Positions 37,201-47,113 of a stretch of 64,000 nt of DNA are shown in pieces. Below the pieces are notes generated by a model. It had not been told where the DNA came from and did not search any database. It saw only the letters and a list, made by a program, of their open reading frames with translations. Both the position numbers and the translations under genes were made by a program. This DNA comes from Bryopsis sp. KO-2023 (lineage: Eukaryota; Chlorophyta; Ulvophyceae; Bryopsidales; Bryopsidaceae), in the NCBI GenBank assembly GCA_030272585.1, contig BSYQ01000010.1, forward strand, positions 3,038,001-3,102,000, read 5' to 3'. Positions within the stretch are counted from its first letter, which is position 1. Each line of letters begins with the position of its first letter.

Positions 37201-37902
37201 TTTTAATTAATTTCTTGAGTTTGTGTCCTTCAACCCAGTTTTATGATTTAGCCCAGTTTTTTCTATATTTTCACTTTGAAAACATATATCGCAATGGCTG
37301 TGGAGGATTCGCCCAACCTCTTGCAAGCGATTTTGTGAAAGGTCCAGCTCAGTTAGATGCCTCATGTTTCCTAAATCGCTGGTCTCTTCCAACATGTTGT
37401 TCTTTAGATCAAGTTTCTGAACATGAATGTAGCCCTTCAGGAGGGCAGCCGACTTCATGTCAGTGTTGTTAATGATCAAATTGAGGTAAGCACAAGTCAA
37501 TCCATCAGCTGTTCTGTTGAGGTTGGACAGCGACTGGCGAACCTGACACAGCACACAAAGCCAATAACTCTGTCGGAAACAGGAGAGATGTTGCAAATAA
37601 TGAGTCTGTTCCAGGTGCTCCATCAAAAACATAACATAGGCCTCCTATCGAGCGATTCCTCACGGGCTTTCCAGTCTTCTGCTTTGGGTGTTTCTCACCT
37701 TCTGAACGGATATGAGGGTTCTTTCGTTTGTCTGTTTCTCATCAATTTCGGGTGCTGTGAGCTCTGCACCGTCCTGTTTGGTCTCTACTATGACCTCAGG
37801 GACATCATTCTTTGAGCAGGGACCATCTTCGATTTTGCTGTTTCCGGCATTCCCATGATTTTCTATATCAACTTGAGGATCGACCTCCAGTGAGCCATCC
37901 AT
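34281..37902 (-). CDS. Leucine-rich repeat plus transglutaminase-like (kyphoscoliosis-type) protein, 11 exons
   Basis: Exons: 37699-37902, 37318-37542, 36778-37034, 36439-36655, 36130-36331, 35789-36012, 35435-35661, 35124-35363, 34905-35088, 34574-34749, 34281-34446; 2322 nt, 773 aa. An acidic N-terminus precedes SDS22-type LRRs (about residues 95-330) such as LDLSQNRLQE, LSTLVMDDNSIRKMEG and LRKLDVSSNQI, capped by VHLLPQVTTLDQQ and DAEDLRAIRKKWFPNGELDD. Residues about 400-590 form a transglutaminase-like fold: SERVTWLF, HNHCWSAVQI, RWRLLDIAW and CFPLEAHWQLLQEPIG. His (509) and Asp (524) of the triad are present, but Ser (468) sits where Cys is expected, so it is probably not an active transglutaminase. 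The C-terminal 180 residues resemble the extra domain of KY-like proteins. Intron 10 has a GC donor. The start at 37902 is the least certain part. Confidence 0.82.
34447..34573 (-). other. GC-AG intron (intron 10 of the LRR-transglutaminase gene)
   Basis: Only a GC donor (CTCAG|gcaagt) keeps frame into the next exon, whose acceptor is ttttcag. The match to the AG|GCAAGT consensus is perfect. The nearby GT would end the exon in the wrong phase. Confidence 0.7.
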
Positions 37903-38449
37903 GTCTGTGTTGAATTCTTGTGTGGTGAACACCTGGGGCTGGAAGATTGGCAACCCAAACTAAATGCCATACTCATGACTCATCATGTCAATTTCTGTAC
38001 ATGCATAATTGTACTGCCAAAGATCACCAACTGGATTGAACCTCCAGGTGAATGCTCCAGACACAGTTTCTGATTGAGACCGCCGCTCCTTACCACCTGA
38101 TCGCTCTGGGGTCGATGGAGGGAGGGTCAATTCTGCAACTTGTGTGCAATCGCCAGTTTTTCTGAGATTGGGCTGTCAGACTGACGAAAAAGCGAAAGCA
38201 CAATGCTGACACCACGATTTCCGCTGGCGGAATTCCGCCAACGTTGGAGCACAACGCACCCGTCACGTACACTCATCGTTGGGGGCTGAGGATCGGATCA
38301 AACCGAAGAAGAACAGAATTCGGGGTGTGCTGCGAGGCGTTGAGGTGGACTTCCTCTTGAGCATCGTACGAAAGTTTTTCGCCGGGGGTTTCTATCAACG
38401 CGCAGTCGGTCTTGCGACAGCCCTAGTTTTCAAAAGCAGAAGTCCAAGG
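37903..38449. promoter_or_regulatory. Divergent promoter region, LRR-transglutaminase / Smr genes
   Basis: 547 bp between two divergent ATGs. The half nearer the Smr gene is GC-rich and open in frame with the Smr protein as far back as 38279, but has no in-frame ATG. No specific box was identified. Confidence 0.4.
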
Positions 38450-41400
38450 ATGTCCGCTTCAGCAGTTGTCGTTGACAAGCTGCAGGACATGTTCCCTCAG
38501 TTCAGCCGAACGACGATTCTCGACGTGTTGGACCAAGCAGGGGACGGTGCGATGGATTGTTTGCTTGAGCTGTGCGAGGAATCGAAAGAGGGCAGCAGTT
38601 TGGGGTCTTCGTGGTCGGAGGAGTCGACGAATTCGTGGCAATCTGTGAACGACGGGGATTCCGTGGATCAAATGTCGAGCGCGTTGACGGACGGGGAGCT
38701 GGATGCGCCGAGGTCTAGAGGCTGGTGGAGCCCTTGGCCGAAAAACGGAAATCTGCCATCACCACGGGAAGGGCACGCAGGGAGTGTTGGTCAGAAAAGC
38801 GACGCAAGACAGAGCTCGGTGGAAGGAGATGTCTCGGACGCATGGTCGGAGGACGAGCCCAGCTTATACTCGAGCTCGGTTGTCGTTACGCCTACCCCAC
38901 AAAAATCGAGCGACGGGGCGCTGTCGGAGGGCAACGTCGGCTTTGGAATCGCGAGCTCGGAAAATGCGTTGACGGAGGAAAAGAACGCAGGGCACTTCGT
39001 CAATGTCGCCCCCTTGGCGGACAATTTCGTCCAGACCAAGGCGGGTTGGGAATCTGTCGCAGAGGGTCCGGTGAACGTTTCCAATTGGGGGATTTTTGCC
39101 GAGGAGCCGCGGGGTGGAACGACCGGTCCAGCGACCTCGAGCACCGAGTATTGGAGTCCCGATTCTGAAACGTCCACCACGTCAGAGGACGACTGCGAAC
39201 CCCAAAAGCGTCGGTTTTTGGGCACGATGTTTGGAGACTATGATTTCGGGGGGGATGCTCTGCGCGACGTCCTGGCCAGCGTTGATGGCGACGTTGACAG
39301 CGCGGTGGAAGCCCTCCTCGAGCTGACGAAGGAAATCGACTGTTGCCCTGCGCGACAGAACGGGGTCGAACCTCAGGTCACGGATGCTGAGAGGTTGGAG
39401 ATGTCGCAGCTGCGTGTGCTGAAGGAAGAGTTTCCTGCCCTGGAGGACGACACTCTGCTGCACGTTTTGCAAATCACGGACGGCGACCTCGAGCGCGCTG
39501 TGTCGATCGCCGAAGGCGTGAACGGCAGCGAGGTATCCAGCGGCGAATCCAGCGCGGACCATGCCAGCAGTACTGCTTCCAACGGTCAGCGAAGGAAGAA
39601 GGCGGACAACACGAGTTGGACGCGAACCCCGTTGAATTCTTCTCTGCACAGGAAAGCGCGGGCGCTGCGACGACAGTTTGGAAACGTGCCCAAAGAAGAG
39701 TTTCTGGTCGAGTTGCTGCGCGACGTGGGGCAAGATGTAGATGCCGCGACGACCTTGCTCCGAGAGTCGGGCTTGTCGCAAGTCGACGCGCCGCAATCCA
39801 GGAGCTCCAGTTCGTTCCAGCCAACGAAACCGAAACCGCAAGCGCCACCGAACTGTCTCGCTCAAACTCGTCCAGGCGCGACGCGACCGGTCGTCAAGGA
39901 CGTCCTGCAGGTGATGCCGCAGAGCCTGTTCGGGATGTCGCACGAAAAGTTCCAATCCTTGTACGATCAGCAACGGCGAAAAGCCACCGAGTTGGGGACG
40001 CTTAAGGATAGGTCGTTCAAACAAGCGGCGGAGGCGTACGGCAATGGCCATAGAGACTTGGCAAGAAAATTATCTTTGCAGGTGAATCCTTGAAAGCATC
40101 CATAATTTGATATGTCTTGCCAAGCAAGGGTGTCCGCTCAGCAGGACGTTGAATTGATTGCTTTCAGCCAATTTTTCGGGAGGAGTTTGAGTTTGTGAAA
40201 TTTTGAATGCAGAAAAGAAAAGTCAGGTGACTGACAATTTAAAACCAATAATGAAACTGAAAAAGTAATGATGGGTGGTTTGTGTGAATTGGATTGTTGA
40301 AGGGAAAAGAATATGATCGTCTTGCTCAATTCGAACATCAACGAGCGGCCGAGACTATATTTGAAACACGGTGAGCAACACAATAAATCCCCTTTCCCCT
40401 TTCCTTTTTTTCAGTTTCATTTTCTAAGCCCAGGAATGGAAATTATCCAGTTTTCCATGTTGAGGGTTTGATTGTCTTTCTAGGCCTATGATTTTGAAGT
40501 TCAAGTTGTTGTGTTTCAAATTCACTTAAATTTGATCAATCATGATATTTTTTTGCAATTCAATCGTCAGTCTTCTAGACCTGATCATGAGTAGATCCAT
40601 CAGGTTTGGGTCCAGCTGGAATTTTTGTTCGATTATCTATTTTCACTTTTCGTGGAAATAGTGAAAATAGATTTCGAAGTTTTAATTTTGATCCAGAGAA
40701 AGACAATTTTTTAGCTTGTGAATGCCCTTTCCACAACCTGTGAATTTTGTTTCTTTTCCAGTCCAGGGTTCTGTTGCTAGTTTTTGCATAATATCTAGAA
40801 TAGGGAAAAGCAATCAGATATTGATAAGTCAGCCGGGCAAATTAGTTGCGAAAGAGTATTTGAATTGAAGGATCGATATTTAGTTCTGAAAAAACTGGAA
40901 AAAACCCGCACTGTCAATCATTTCACGAATAAAAAAAGGCAAAATCAAAGAAGGCATTTCTTGTTACTGCTTTTTTTTGTTGGCAAAACGTTTGCTTTTT
41001 TGCCATGTTGCTGGACCACTTGGCAATCAGCAGCACAGTTATTATTATTATTATCAGTATTTGTTTTGAAGCATTTGATTTTTGTGTTTTCAGAAATTCT
41101 GGCATAGTCAATACATTTGCTATAGATTTGCACGGCATGCATGTTGACGAAGCCTTAGAGAGTGTCCATCAAACTTTAACTAAATTCAAGATTCTATTGG
41201 ATCAATTGCCAAGTGAGTACTTTTTTTGCTGACCTCATGCCGTCTGCTTCTGCATCCTGTCTTTTTTGCACACACATTTTCTTATGGTTTGAAACTGTTA
41301 TTTTCATTTTTTTGATAAATATGATTTTCCAAAACGCTGTTGCTTTTCTGCTTATGAAAAACATTTGTGCCGAAGGCAAAGCTTGGTTAACCCAACAGAA

Positions 41401-42210
41401 AGAAGAAAGTTGAAATTTGGAAATGATGGCCCCCTCCCCACACCATGCTTGAAAATAACATACAAAAATATAGAATACGAAACTGAAAAGCAAATTACGT
41501 TCGTTCGACGGCATCTGGCAGTTGTTTGAACTGAGTCCACATCCTTTTTTTTGTTCCTTTCCTTTCTCGGAAGGCAGTCCCATCAATTGAAAAGCTCAAA
41601 TCAATATAATATAATATAAATCAATATAATGTGGATTATGGCTGAAGGGGGGGGGGGGGGGGGCGCTGGTGATGCAAAGAAGAATCTTGTTGTGTTGGCT
41701 AATGAGCACCACACCAATGATCCCTGTACCCTGAGTGAAGAAATCATAGTCGATAAAAAAAATCAGTGAAAATGTGTTTGTTAGTTTTTTTAACGGTGCC
41801 CTCCCCCTCCCCCTCCCCCTCCCCCTCCCAAGCCAGTTCATCCTCCACCAAAAGCCACAGAAACGACGGGTGACAAATTATATTTTTGAAAGCAATTCCA
41901 ACAGATAATCCCTCTTCTGTCCCGGGGGGGGGGAGGGGGAGTGTTCCGTTGCATTTTTTTTCTATATAGTTTACTCGCTGGGTTTCCTCTCATCTTTGTT
42001 TGTTTTTTTTTTGTTTATTTTTCTATCTCAACAGCCAAGAAGATTGTAAGGTTCGTAACTGGGAGGGGCAAGCACAGTCCCGACAATATTTCAAGACTTT
42101 CGGCTGCTCTCGGCCACTTTTTTAACAAACATGGTATTCGTTACAGCAATGGGCAAGGCTATTTTGATGTTTCCCTTGAAAATGCGAATTTGAATCGATA
42201 TCCCAAGTAA
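38450..42210 (+). CDS. CUE-like repeats, DUF1771 and Smr domain protein, 4 exons
   Basis: Exons 38450-40081, 40303-40370, 41094-41212 and 42035-42210 sum to 1995 nt (664 aa). The large first exon encodes four CUE/UBA-like segments: LQDMFPQFSRTTILDVLDQA (about residue 8), RFLGTMFGDYDF with ALRDVLASVDGDVDSAVEAL (about 260), EEFPALEDDTLLHVLQITDG (about 330) and RALRRQFGNVP (about 405). The linkers are acidic and Ser-rich. DUF1771 follows (residues about 515-565, AAEAYGNGHRDLARKLSLQ), then the Smr domain with IDLHGMHVDEALESV and TGRGKHS, the motifs of Smr nucleases. Plant and animal relatives (N4BP2-like) pair ubiquitin binding with mRNA cleavage; that role is inferred. Introns 2 and 3 are long (723 and 822 nt). 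An AATAAA lies at 42274. Confidence 0.9.
40637..40670. repeat. Inverted repeat, 11-bp perfect arms, in Smr-gene intron 2
   Basis: CTATTTTCACT (40637-40647) pairs with AGTGAAAATAG (40660-40670) across a 12-nt loop. Confidence 0.75.
41647..41829. repeat. Poly-G run and (CCCCTC)n tract in Smr-gene intron 3
   Basis: A run of 17 G lies at 41647-41663 on the plus strand. At 41799-41829 a C-rich hexamer (CCCCTC)n repeats about five times, placing regularly spaced G-runs on the minus strand. Both tracts have G-quadruplex potential, on opposite strands, within one intron. Confidence 0.85.
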
Positions 42211-43678
42211 AGAAGCAAGCTTTAAGCTGTTGTTTAAAGGCAATGTCAAATGAAGAAATGGGGCACGGGGAAAAATAAAATGCCCAAGATTTTTTTTTTC
42301 AGAAAAAGAAAAAAATCTGAAAAAATGGAACATTTTTGTTTGTTATGGTGGGTGTTATGATGGGTGATTGTGGATTTTGAATGTTTTTTTCTTTTCTGTT
42401 TTCTGGCCTTTCTGTTTGTTTTTTTACTTTTTTTTTTCTTGTTGGGGGGGGTTGAAGGGAAAGCGAGCTTCTGGCTCATTGGGGAAAGGGTGTGGTACTT
42501 TATTTTAGTTTGAACGATTGCTTTTTCTTTTCGTTGGGTTTTTTGAGGAAAGGGAAGGCTCTGTGTGTTTCTCGAATCAAATTGAGGAACGACTGTTTTG
42601 CTTTTGTTTTCTTATTCATTATTTGCAGAGTTTGACAGAACAGTTGCGGTAGTTGCTCGAGATGCACTTTTTTAAACATAGGCAAGGATGGGATGGGGTA
42701 TTGTCGATTTTTGTTTCTCTTTTTGTTTCTTTTTCTTTTTTTTACGCAGTTCAAAAATTTACACTGGGTGCATTCCCACACACACTCACTTGCAGTGGAA
42801 TACGGACAAGGAGGAACTATCTTTGACCTCCAGGATTAGGGTTTACACCAGACTGTTATGTTGAGAGTGGATAAAATTGTTCCTCCCCTTTCAGTTGCTT
42901 TTTACTGACTGGGCGAATATTGGAACTCTGGTTTTTTTGCCTGTTTGTTCTCGAAGTGAGAAGAAGGGGGGGGGGGGTACTTCGACCAAGAGCGTTGTTT
43001 TTGTGGGGGAGGAGGTTGAAACAAGGGAAAGGGATGTCCTCATGCGCTTTGGTTGGGAGATTTGACCTTCTGTTTAAAAAAGCTTCGTAAAACAGTTGTG
43101 CATTTTGATGGATTTAAGATCGATGTATGTTGATCAAAAGGTTTGTTAGGGATGTGGTGTTCCATTTTATATATATACATATAGATATATGTATATTTTT
43201 CTGTGCTCGAGACGGGGTGCAGACCCCCTCAACTCGGGGGGAGGGGGGGAGCGCAGGGGTCATTCGAAGATAAAGGAGGTGCAATTGAAGGGATGTTAGA
43301 TATTGAAAAAAGCATGTGCTGTGTTTTTTTTGTGAGGTTTGTAAAATCGATTGAAAGGCAAGTGGTGTTGTGTTAAAAAGCAGCCGAAGATTGCCAAAAG
43401 TTCTCCAAGCACCCCAAAACACAAAGCGATCGGATCCCAGAAGACTAAGACGTGTGAAAAATCTGCCCTCACCACCCAGTCTCCAACCAACCCAGTCAAC
43501 TCTGGAATGGCTGACCACGATGAGTGCGTGTCAGCACGTGGCTGCCAGGTCGATACATATCCAAAGGAAACACAACGTTGGGGTGGGTTTATCGCAGCTC
43601 CTTGGCTCCGATCGGTTTTGTCGTTCCCTGTCCAGTTGTTTATCCATCTCCTGTGCTTTTCGGTCGAAGAAAAAAAAC
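42211..43678. other. Interval between Smr and CBS genes
   Basis: About 1.5 kb with T-runs, a TATA-rich stretch at 43169-43195 and G-runs near 42966 and 43243. A frame open in phase with the CBS protein extends upstream to 43370 without an ATG. No independent gene is supported. Confidence 0.4.
42274..42279 (+). terminator. AATAAA polyadenylation signal candidate (Smr gene)
   Basis: The hexamer lies 64 nt after the stop codon at 42210. Confidence 0.4.
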
Positions 43679-44347
43679 ATGCTGCGTCGGTGTGCGATCA
43701 GATTGAGCAACAATGCGTTTTTCGCGTCGGAAAGCGCAGTGGCAACCGTAACGAGACCAGTAGCCGCGAGCGCAGCTGGAAACCGAGTTTTCGGCTCCAT
43801 GCCTGAAAGAGTGGCGGATGCCGAAAGCGCTGCTTCCAACGAGCGCGGTTGGGGTCGGACCAAGATCGCTGATGTGCTGGACATGAAAGCTGTAGGGATG
43901 AAAGGAGATTGGCTGTTCTGCTCCAAAGACGACAAGGTGCTCGACGCGGTGAAGAAAATGGCCAGGGCGAACTGCGGGTCTCTCCTCGTGTTCGACCCCA
44001 GCAAAATCGTTCTCAAGGAAAAGATGCCCACCTCGAGCGACGCGGTGATGGGGCTGATCACAGAGAGGGACTACCTGACGAAGATCGTGGTGGAGGGAAA
44101 ATCGTCCGCGACGACCACCGTCACCGAAGTTATGACGCCGCAGTCGAAGCTGATCACCGTGGGTCCGAACGACAGCGTGGTGAAGGCTATGGAGGTAATG
44201 GCGGACCATAACGTGCGTCACGTTCCTGTCGTGAACGGCAACGCCATGATGGGCATGGTCAGCATTCGCGATCTCGTCAAAGTGATGGTCAGGGAACACC
44301 GCGAAGAGATGGAAGACGTAAACAGTTACATCCAAGGAACGTACTGA
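43679..44347 (+). CDS. Two-CBS-domain protein, CBSX3-like, probably mitochondrial
   Basis: Single exon, 222 aa, ATG at 43679. The first ~40 residues (MLRRCAIRLSNNAFFASESA and on) carry Arg, Ser and Ala with few acidic residues, typical of a mitochondrial presequence. The rest is a CBS pair (Bateman module): KVLDAVKKMARANCGSLLVF with MGLITERDYLTKIV, then TVTEVMTPQSKLITVGPNDS with NVRHVPVVNGNAMMGMVSIR ahead of DLVK. The layout matches plant CBSX3, which binds adenosine nucleotides and regulates o-type thioredoxin in mitochondria; that role is carried over by homology. Tandem ~35-bp repeats begin just after the stop codon. Confidence 0.88.
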   Translation: MLRRCAIRLSNNAFFASESAVATVTRPVAASAAGNRVFGSMPERVADAESAASNERGWGRTKIADVLDMKAVGMKGDWLFCSKDDKVLDAVKKMARANCGSLLVFDPSKIVLKEKMPTSSDAVMGLITERDYLTKIVVEGKSSATTTVTEVMTPQSKLITVGPNDSVVKAMEVMADHNVRHVPVVNGNAMMGMVSIRDLVKVMVREHREEMEDVNSYIQGTY

Positions 44348-44349
44348 AA

Positions 44350-44480
44350 CCAGTACTGGATGATTTGTGTGATTGCTAAAGAAGCCGGTACTGGAGGATT
44401 TGTATGATTTATAAAAAAGCCGGTACGGGAGGATCTGTATGATTTATAAAAAGGCGGTACTGGATGATTTGTATGATTTT
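44350..44480 (+). repeat. ~35-bp tandem repeat, about 4 copies, in CBS gene 3' flank
   Basis: The word TACTGGATGATTT or a near variant recurs at 44354, 44389, 44424 and 44458, each followed by GTATGATTTATAAA-like sequence. Units are 34-35 bp and diverge by a few bases. The array starts within ten bases of the stop codon and so lies in the 3' UTR. Confidence 0.85.
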
Positions 44481-46140
44481 GAGCTTCCTTTTAGTTTTGC
44501 TGTGTATTGGGTCGGTGGGTGTTCATTAGATCATGCCGGTGGGTGTCAGTCCTCTCGATTGGATAAAAGCGAAATGCTGGCTAGCCGTCGGGTTTTTTGT
44601 TCGAAGAGTCTCGAGTGGGTGGGTGAAAAGAGAAACCTATGGGGAAAAAAAAAATGAAAAGAGAGGGGAGTGTAAAAAGACCGATGATGAAGGGAGGAAA
44701 AAAAAAACAACGAATGTGTTGCTCCGTGTTTATGGGGTTGAGATAGATGACAGGTCGAGTTTGTGTGTGTTGTTTTTCTCGTATATTTTCTGGGAGGTCT
44801 TTTATGATGATTATAAAGAGAAAAAAAAGCTTGTATACTTTTTTGAAGAAAAAAAAATGAGATCGCTTGGTTTTTTGAAGGTGATATTTTGATCGGCAGA
44901 ACTGGCCGAGATAAGAGGAGAGGACGTTTTCTTTTCTGTTTTTTTTTTTTGCTTTTTTTTGTGCATGTGGCGTTCGATGGAAATCTTTTTTTCTTCTTTT
45001 TCGTTTTTGTGTTTTTTTTCCCCAAAAAAATTAACCAGAAAGAATGGCGAACAAGCGGAGTAAACTACCCGTGCGCTAGTGGATCTTTGGTGAGAAAAAA
45101 ATTCTGGTTTGGGGAAGGAAAGACAAAAATACAGACATGCATGCAGATGTATGATATCCATTCGTTTGCCCACAAATCAAAAATCGTCTTTTGTTTGTTT
45201 TTTTTGTTAGACCCTTTTTTTTCTTAGTTTTGGAAGGTCATCGAGAGGAGGATTTGGCAAAAAGGGGGGGGGGCATAGGGACATAAAAAATGAGAGAAAA
45301 AAAAGAGGAGGGGGGGGGGGACCTGTACAAAAGGGCATGTATGCCTTTGTCTCTGCAGTTTTTAGTTTTGATATATATTTTTTTCGTTTAGGATTTTGGG
45401 GGGGTGGAGAGAGGAACTTAAATGGAGTCTTGGCCTTTTCAATGTATGAAAAGAGGATGAATCGCATGAGCTGAGCCCAGCAAAACTGGTCCAATCAGGG
45501 TTTACGGCTGGCTGGATTTTGTTTTGTTTGTAGGAAAAATATATATAAAAGAAAAAAAAGGGTCGGAAACCTTCGATTTTGACTTTTGTATCATAACGGC
45601 AAAGGTTTCCATTGTGTACTAGTTTGCTAGAATAGCTTTTTTTGCAGTATGGCTTTTGCTGGAAACTGGACAGTGAAAATTCACGGAGAATGGTTTTTCA
45701 AAGACTGTTCTGGTGATTTTGTTTTTCTACCTTGGCTTGCTGGTATCACCGGGAAAAAAAAATGGGGAAGGAAAAGGAATGTCAAAATTGGGTCGTATTG
45801 AGGTATCAATGCTCGATTTGTTTTTTTCTTTTTTCTTTGTAAGATGTGTGGCAGCGGCCACGGATTATGTCTGTTTGAAGAGTGCAGATTTCAAATCTCC
45901 TTTTTTCTCCTTTTTTTATAATTTTGGGACGAGCATCCGCCAAGAAATTCCCCACCATCGTCGGTATTTTTTTCGTTTTCTTTCATTTGTTCCTCCTGCT
46001 TTCCATTCAGCCCCACCCCAATCAGGAATTTGTTTCCGCTCCAGAGAGAGAAAAGCACAAAACCCCTTGCTTTTCTTCTCAGCACTCGCAATCGTAACGC
46101 ATAACGGCAGCCACTCGCATCACAATGCCCCACATCACCA
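44481..46140. other. Convergent gene-poor interval
   Basis: About 1.7 kb with dense A-, T- and G-runs (for example 44645-44656, 44937-45010, 45264-45320). Long open frames occur (45713-46531 plus) but are T/C-biased and partly antisense to the ARM gene. No gene is supported. Confidence 0.45.
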
Positions 46141-47113
46141 TCAAAAAAAGCGCCGTGGCTTGCGTGAATCACATCCATCCACCTTAAGTTTCGAAGCGGC
46201 GGCGGTTACTTCCGCTTTCACCTCTCTGAACTCCATGAGATACGACAGCAACAGCGCCGCTTTGTGGCCATCCACGGTGCCTCTCTCTGAGCAAGCAATT
46301 TCCAGCAGATCCAGCGCGAGGTCCTTCTTGGCTATGGATATCAGTGCATCTCGATCGTTCAGACAAACGTTGACCAAACCTGTGAGGACTGCCCGCCTTA
46401 CTCTCGCGTTCGGCCGTGCCCCCAGAAGTCGAATAAGCGTCGCAACCACTTGCGTCGCCTTGAAGTACTCTTGCACTGCCTGCACAAATATTACTGTCAA
46501 TGGATCTTTTACTCCTCACGTTTACTTATAGACACACATACTATGTGGCTGCACAGTCACATGCGCCGCCATATTTATGCCCAAGGTATGGTTTCACCCA
46601 GCTCCTTCCCCCGTTCATTTGTCTTTCTCTCTCATTCGCAAACACCTTGTCAACGCCCACGTTGGCCAAAACCTCCAAAGCGACTTCCATGACTTCTCCA
46701 GCGTCATGCAATACACACCGCTCCACAATCTCCAAGCACCCGCAAGTTCCCAGCACGGACCTCCCCGACGGCCAAACGGACATCGCCAACAAAGCCGCCA
46801 GGCAAGCGCACACCACCTCAGTGTCGGCCTCGTTTCTGGCTACTTGCACCAGCGTGAAGGGAATCTTGCTGTGAACGAATTTCCCCACACCCTTCAAAGA
46901 TATTTTTCGAATTTGGTCCGCCGCGTCGAGCATTTCCGCTTTCGTGCAGGTTGCCTGGAGAATACGAAACGAAGTTGTGCATCAAAAATCTGATGTGCGT
47001 GGTGTAGCGGAAAACGGAGCCAGCTCGAGTATGATTTCCCTCGTAACCTGCAGCTGGGATTCCAGGAACGATAGAAAACTGTCGTTCACTTTGGGGGTGG
47101 CCATCGCTTCCAT
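46141..47113 (-). CDS. Small ARM/HEAT-repeat protein, 3 exons
   Basis: Exons 47048-47113, 46598-46954 and 46141-46479, all phase 0, give 253 aa. The start may be ATG 47113 (MEAMATPKVNDSFLSFLESQ) or 47104. The protein is a series of paired helices of armadillo/HEAT type: EMLDAADQIRKISLKGVGKF, DTEVVCACLAALLAMSV, GEVMEVALEVLANVGV, VVATLIRLLGARPNARVRR with AVLTGLVNVCLNDRDALISI, and HKAALLLSYLMEFREVKAEV. I do not recognise an orthologue; such solenoids bind other proteins. The last residues (SRKPRRFF) are basic; a GT just after TAAASKLK could instead be a donor to a further exon, so the C-terminus is uncertain. Confidence 0.65.

Noticed and set aside
43370-43678. N-terminal extension of the CBS protein in the same frame
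   Set aside because: No in-frame ATG before 43679, and the 43679 start already gives a good targeting peptide.
45713-46531. 272-codon open frame on the plus strand
   Set aside because: T/C-biased composition, partly antisense to the ARM gene's last exon, no recognisable domain.
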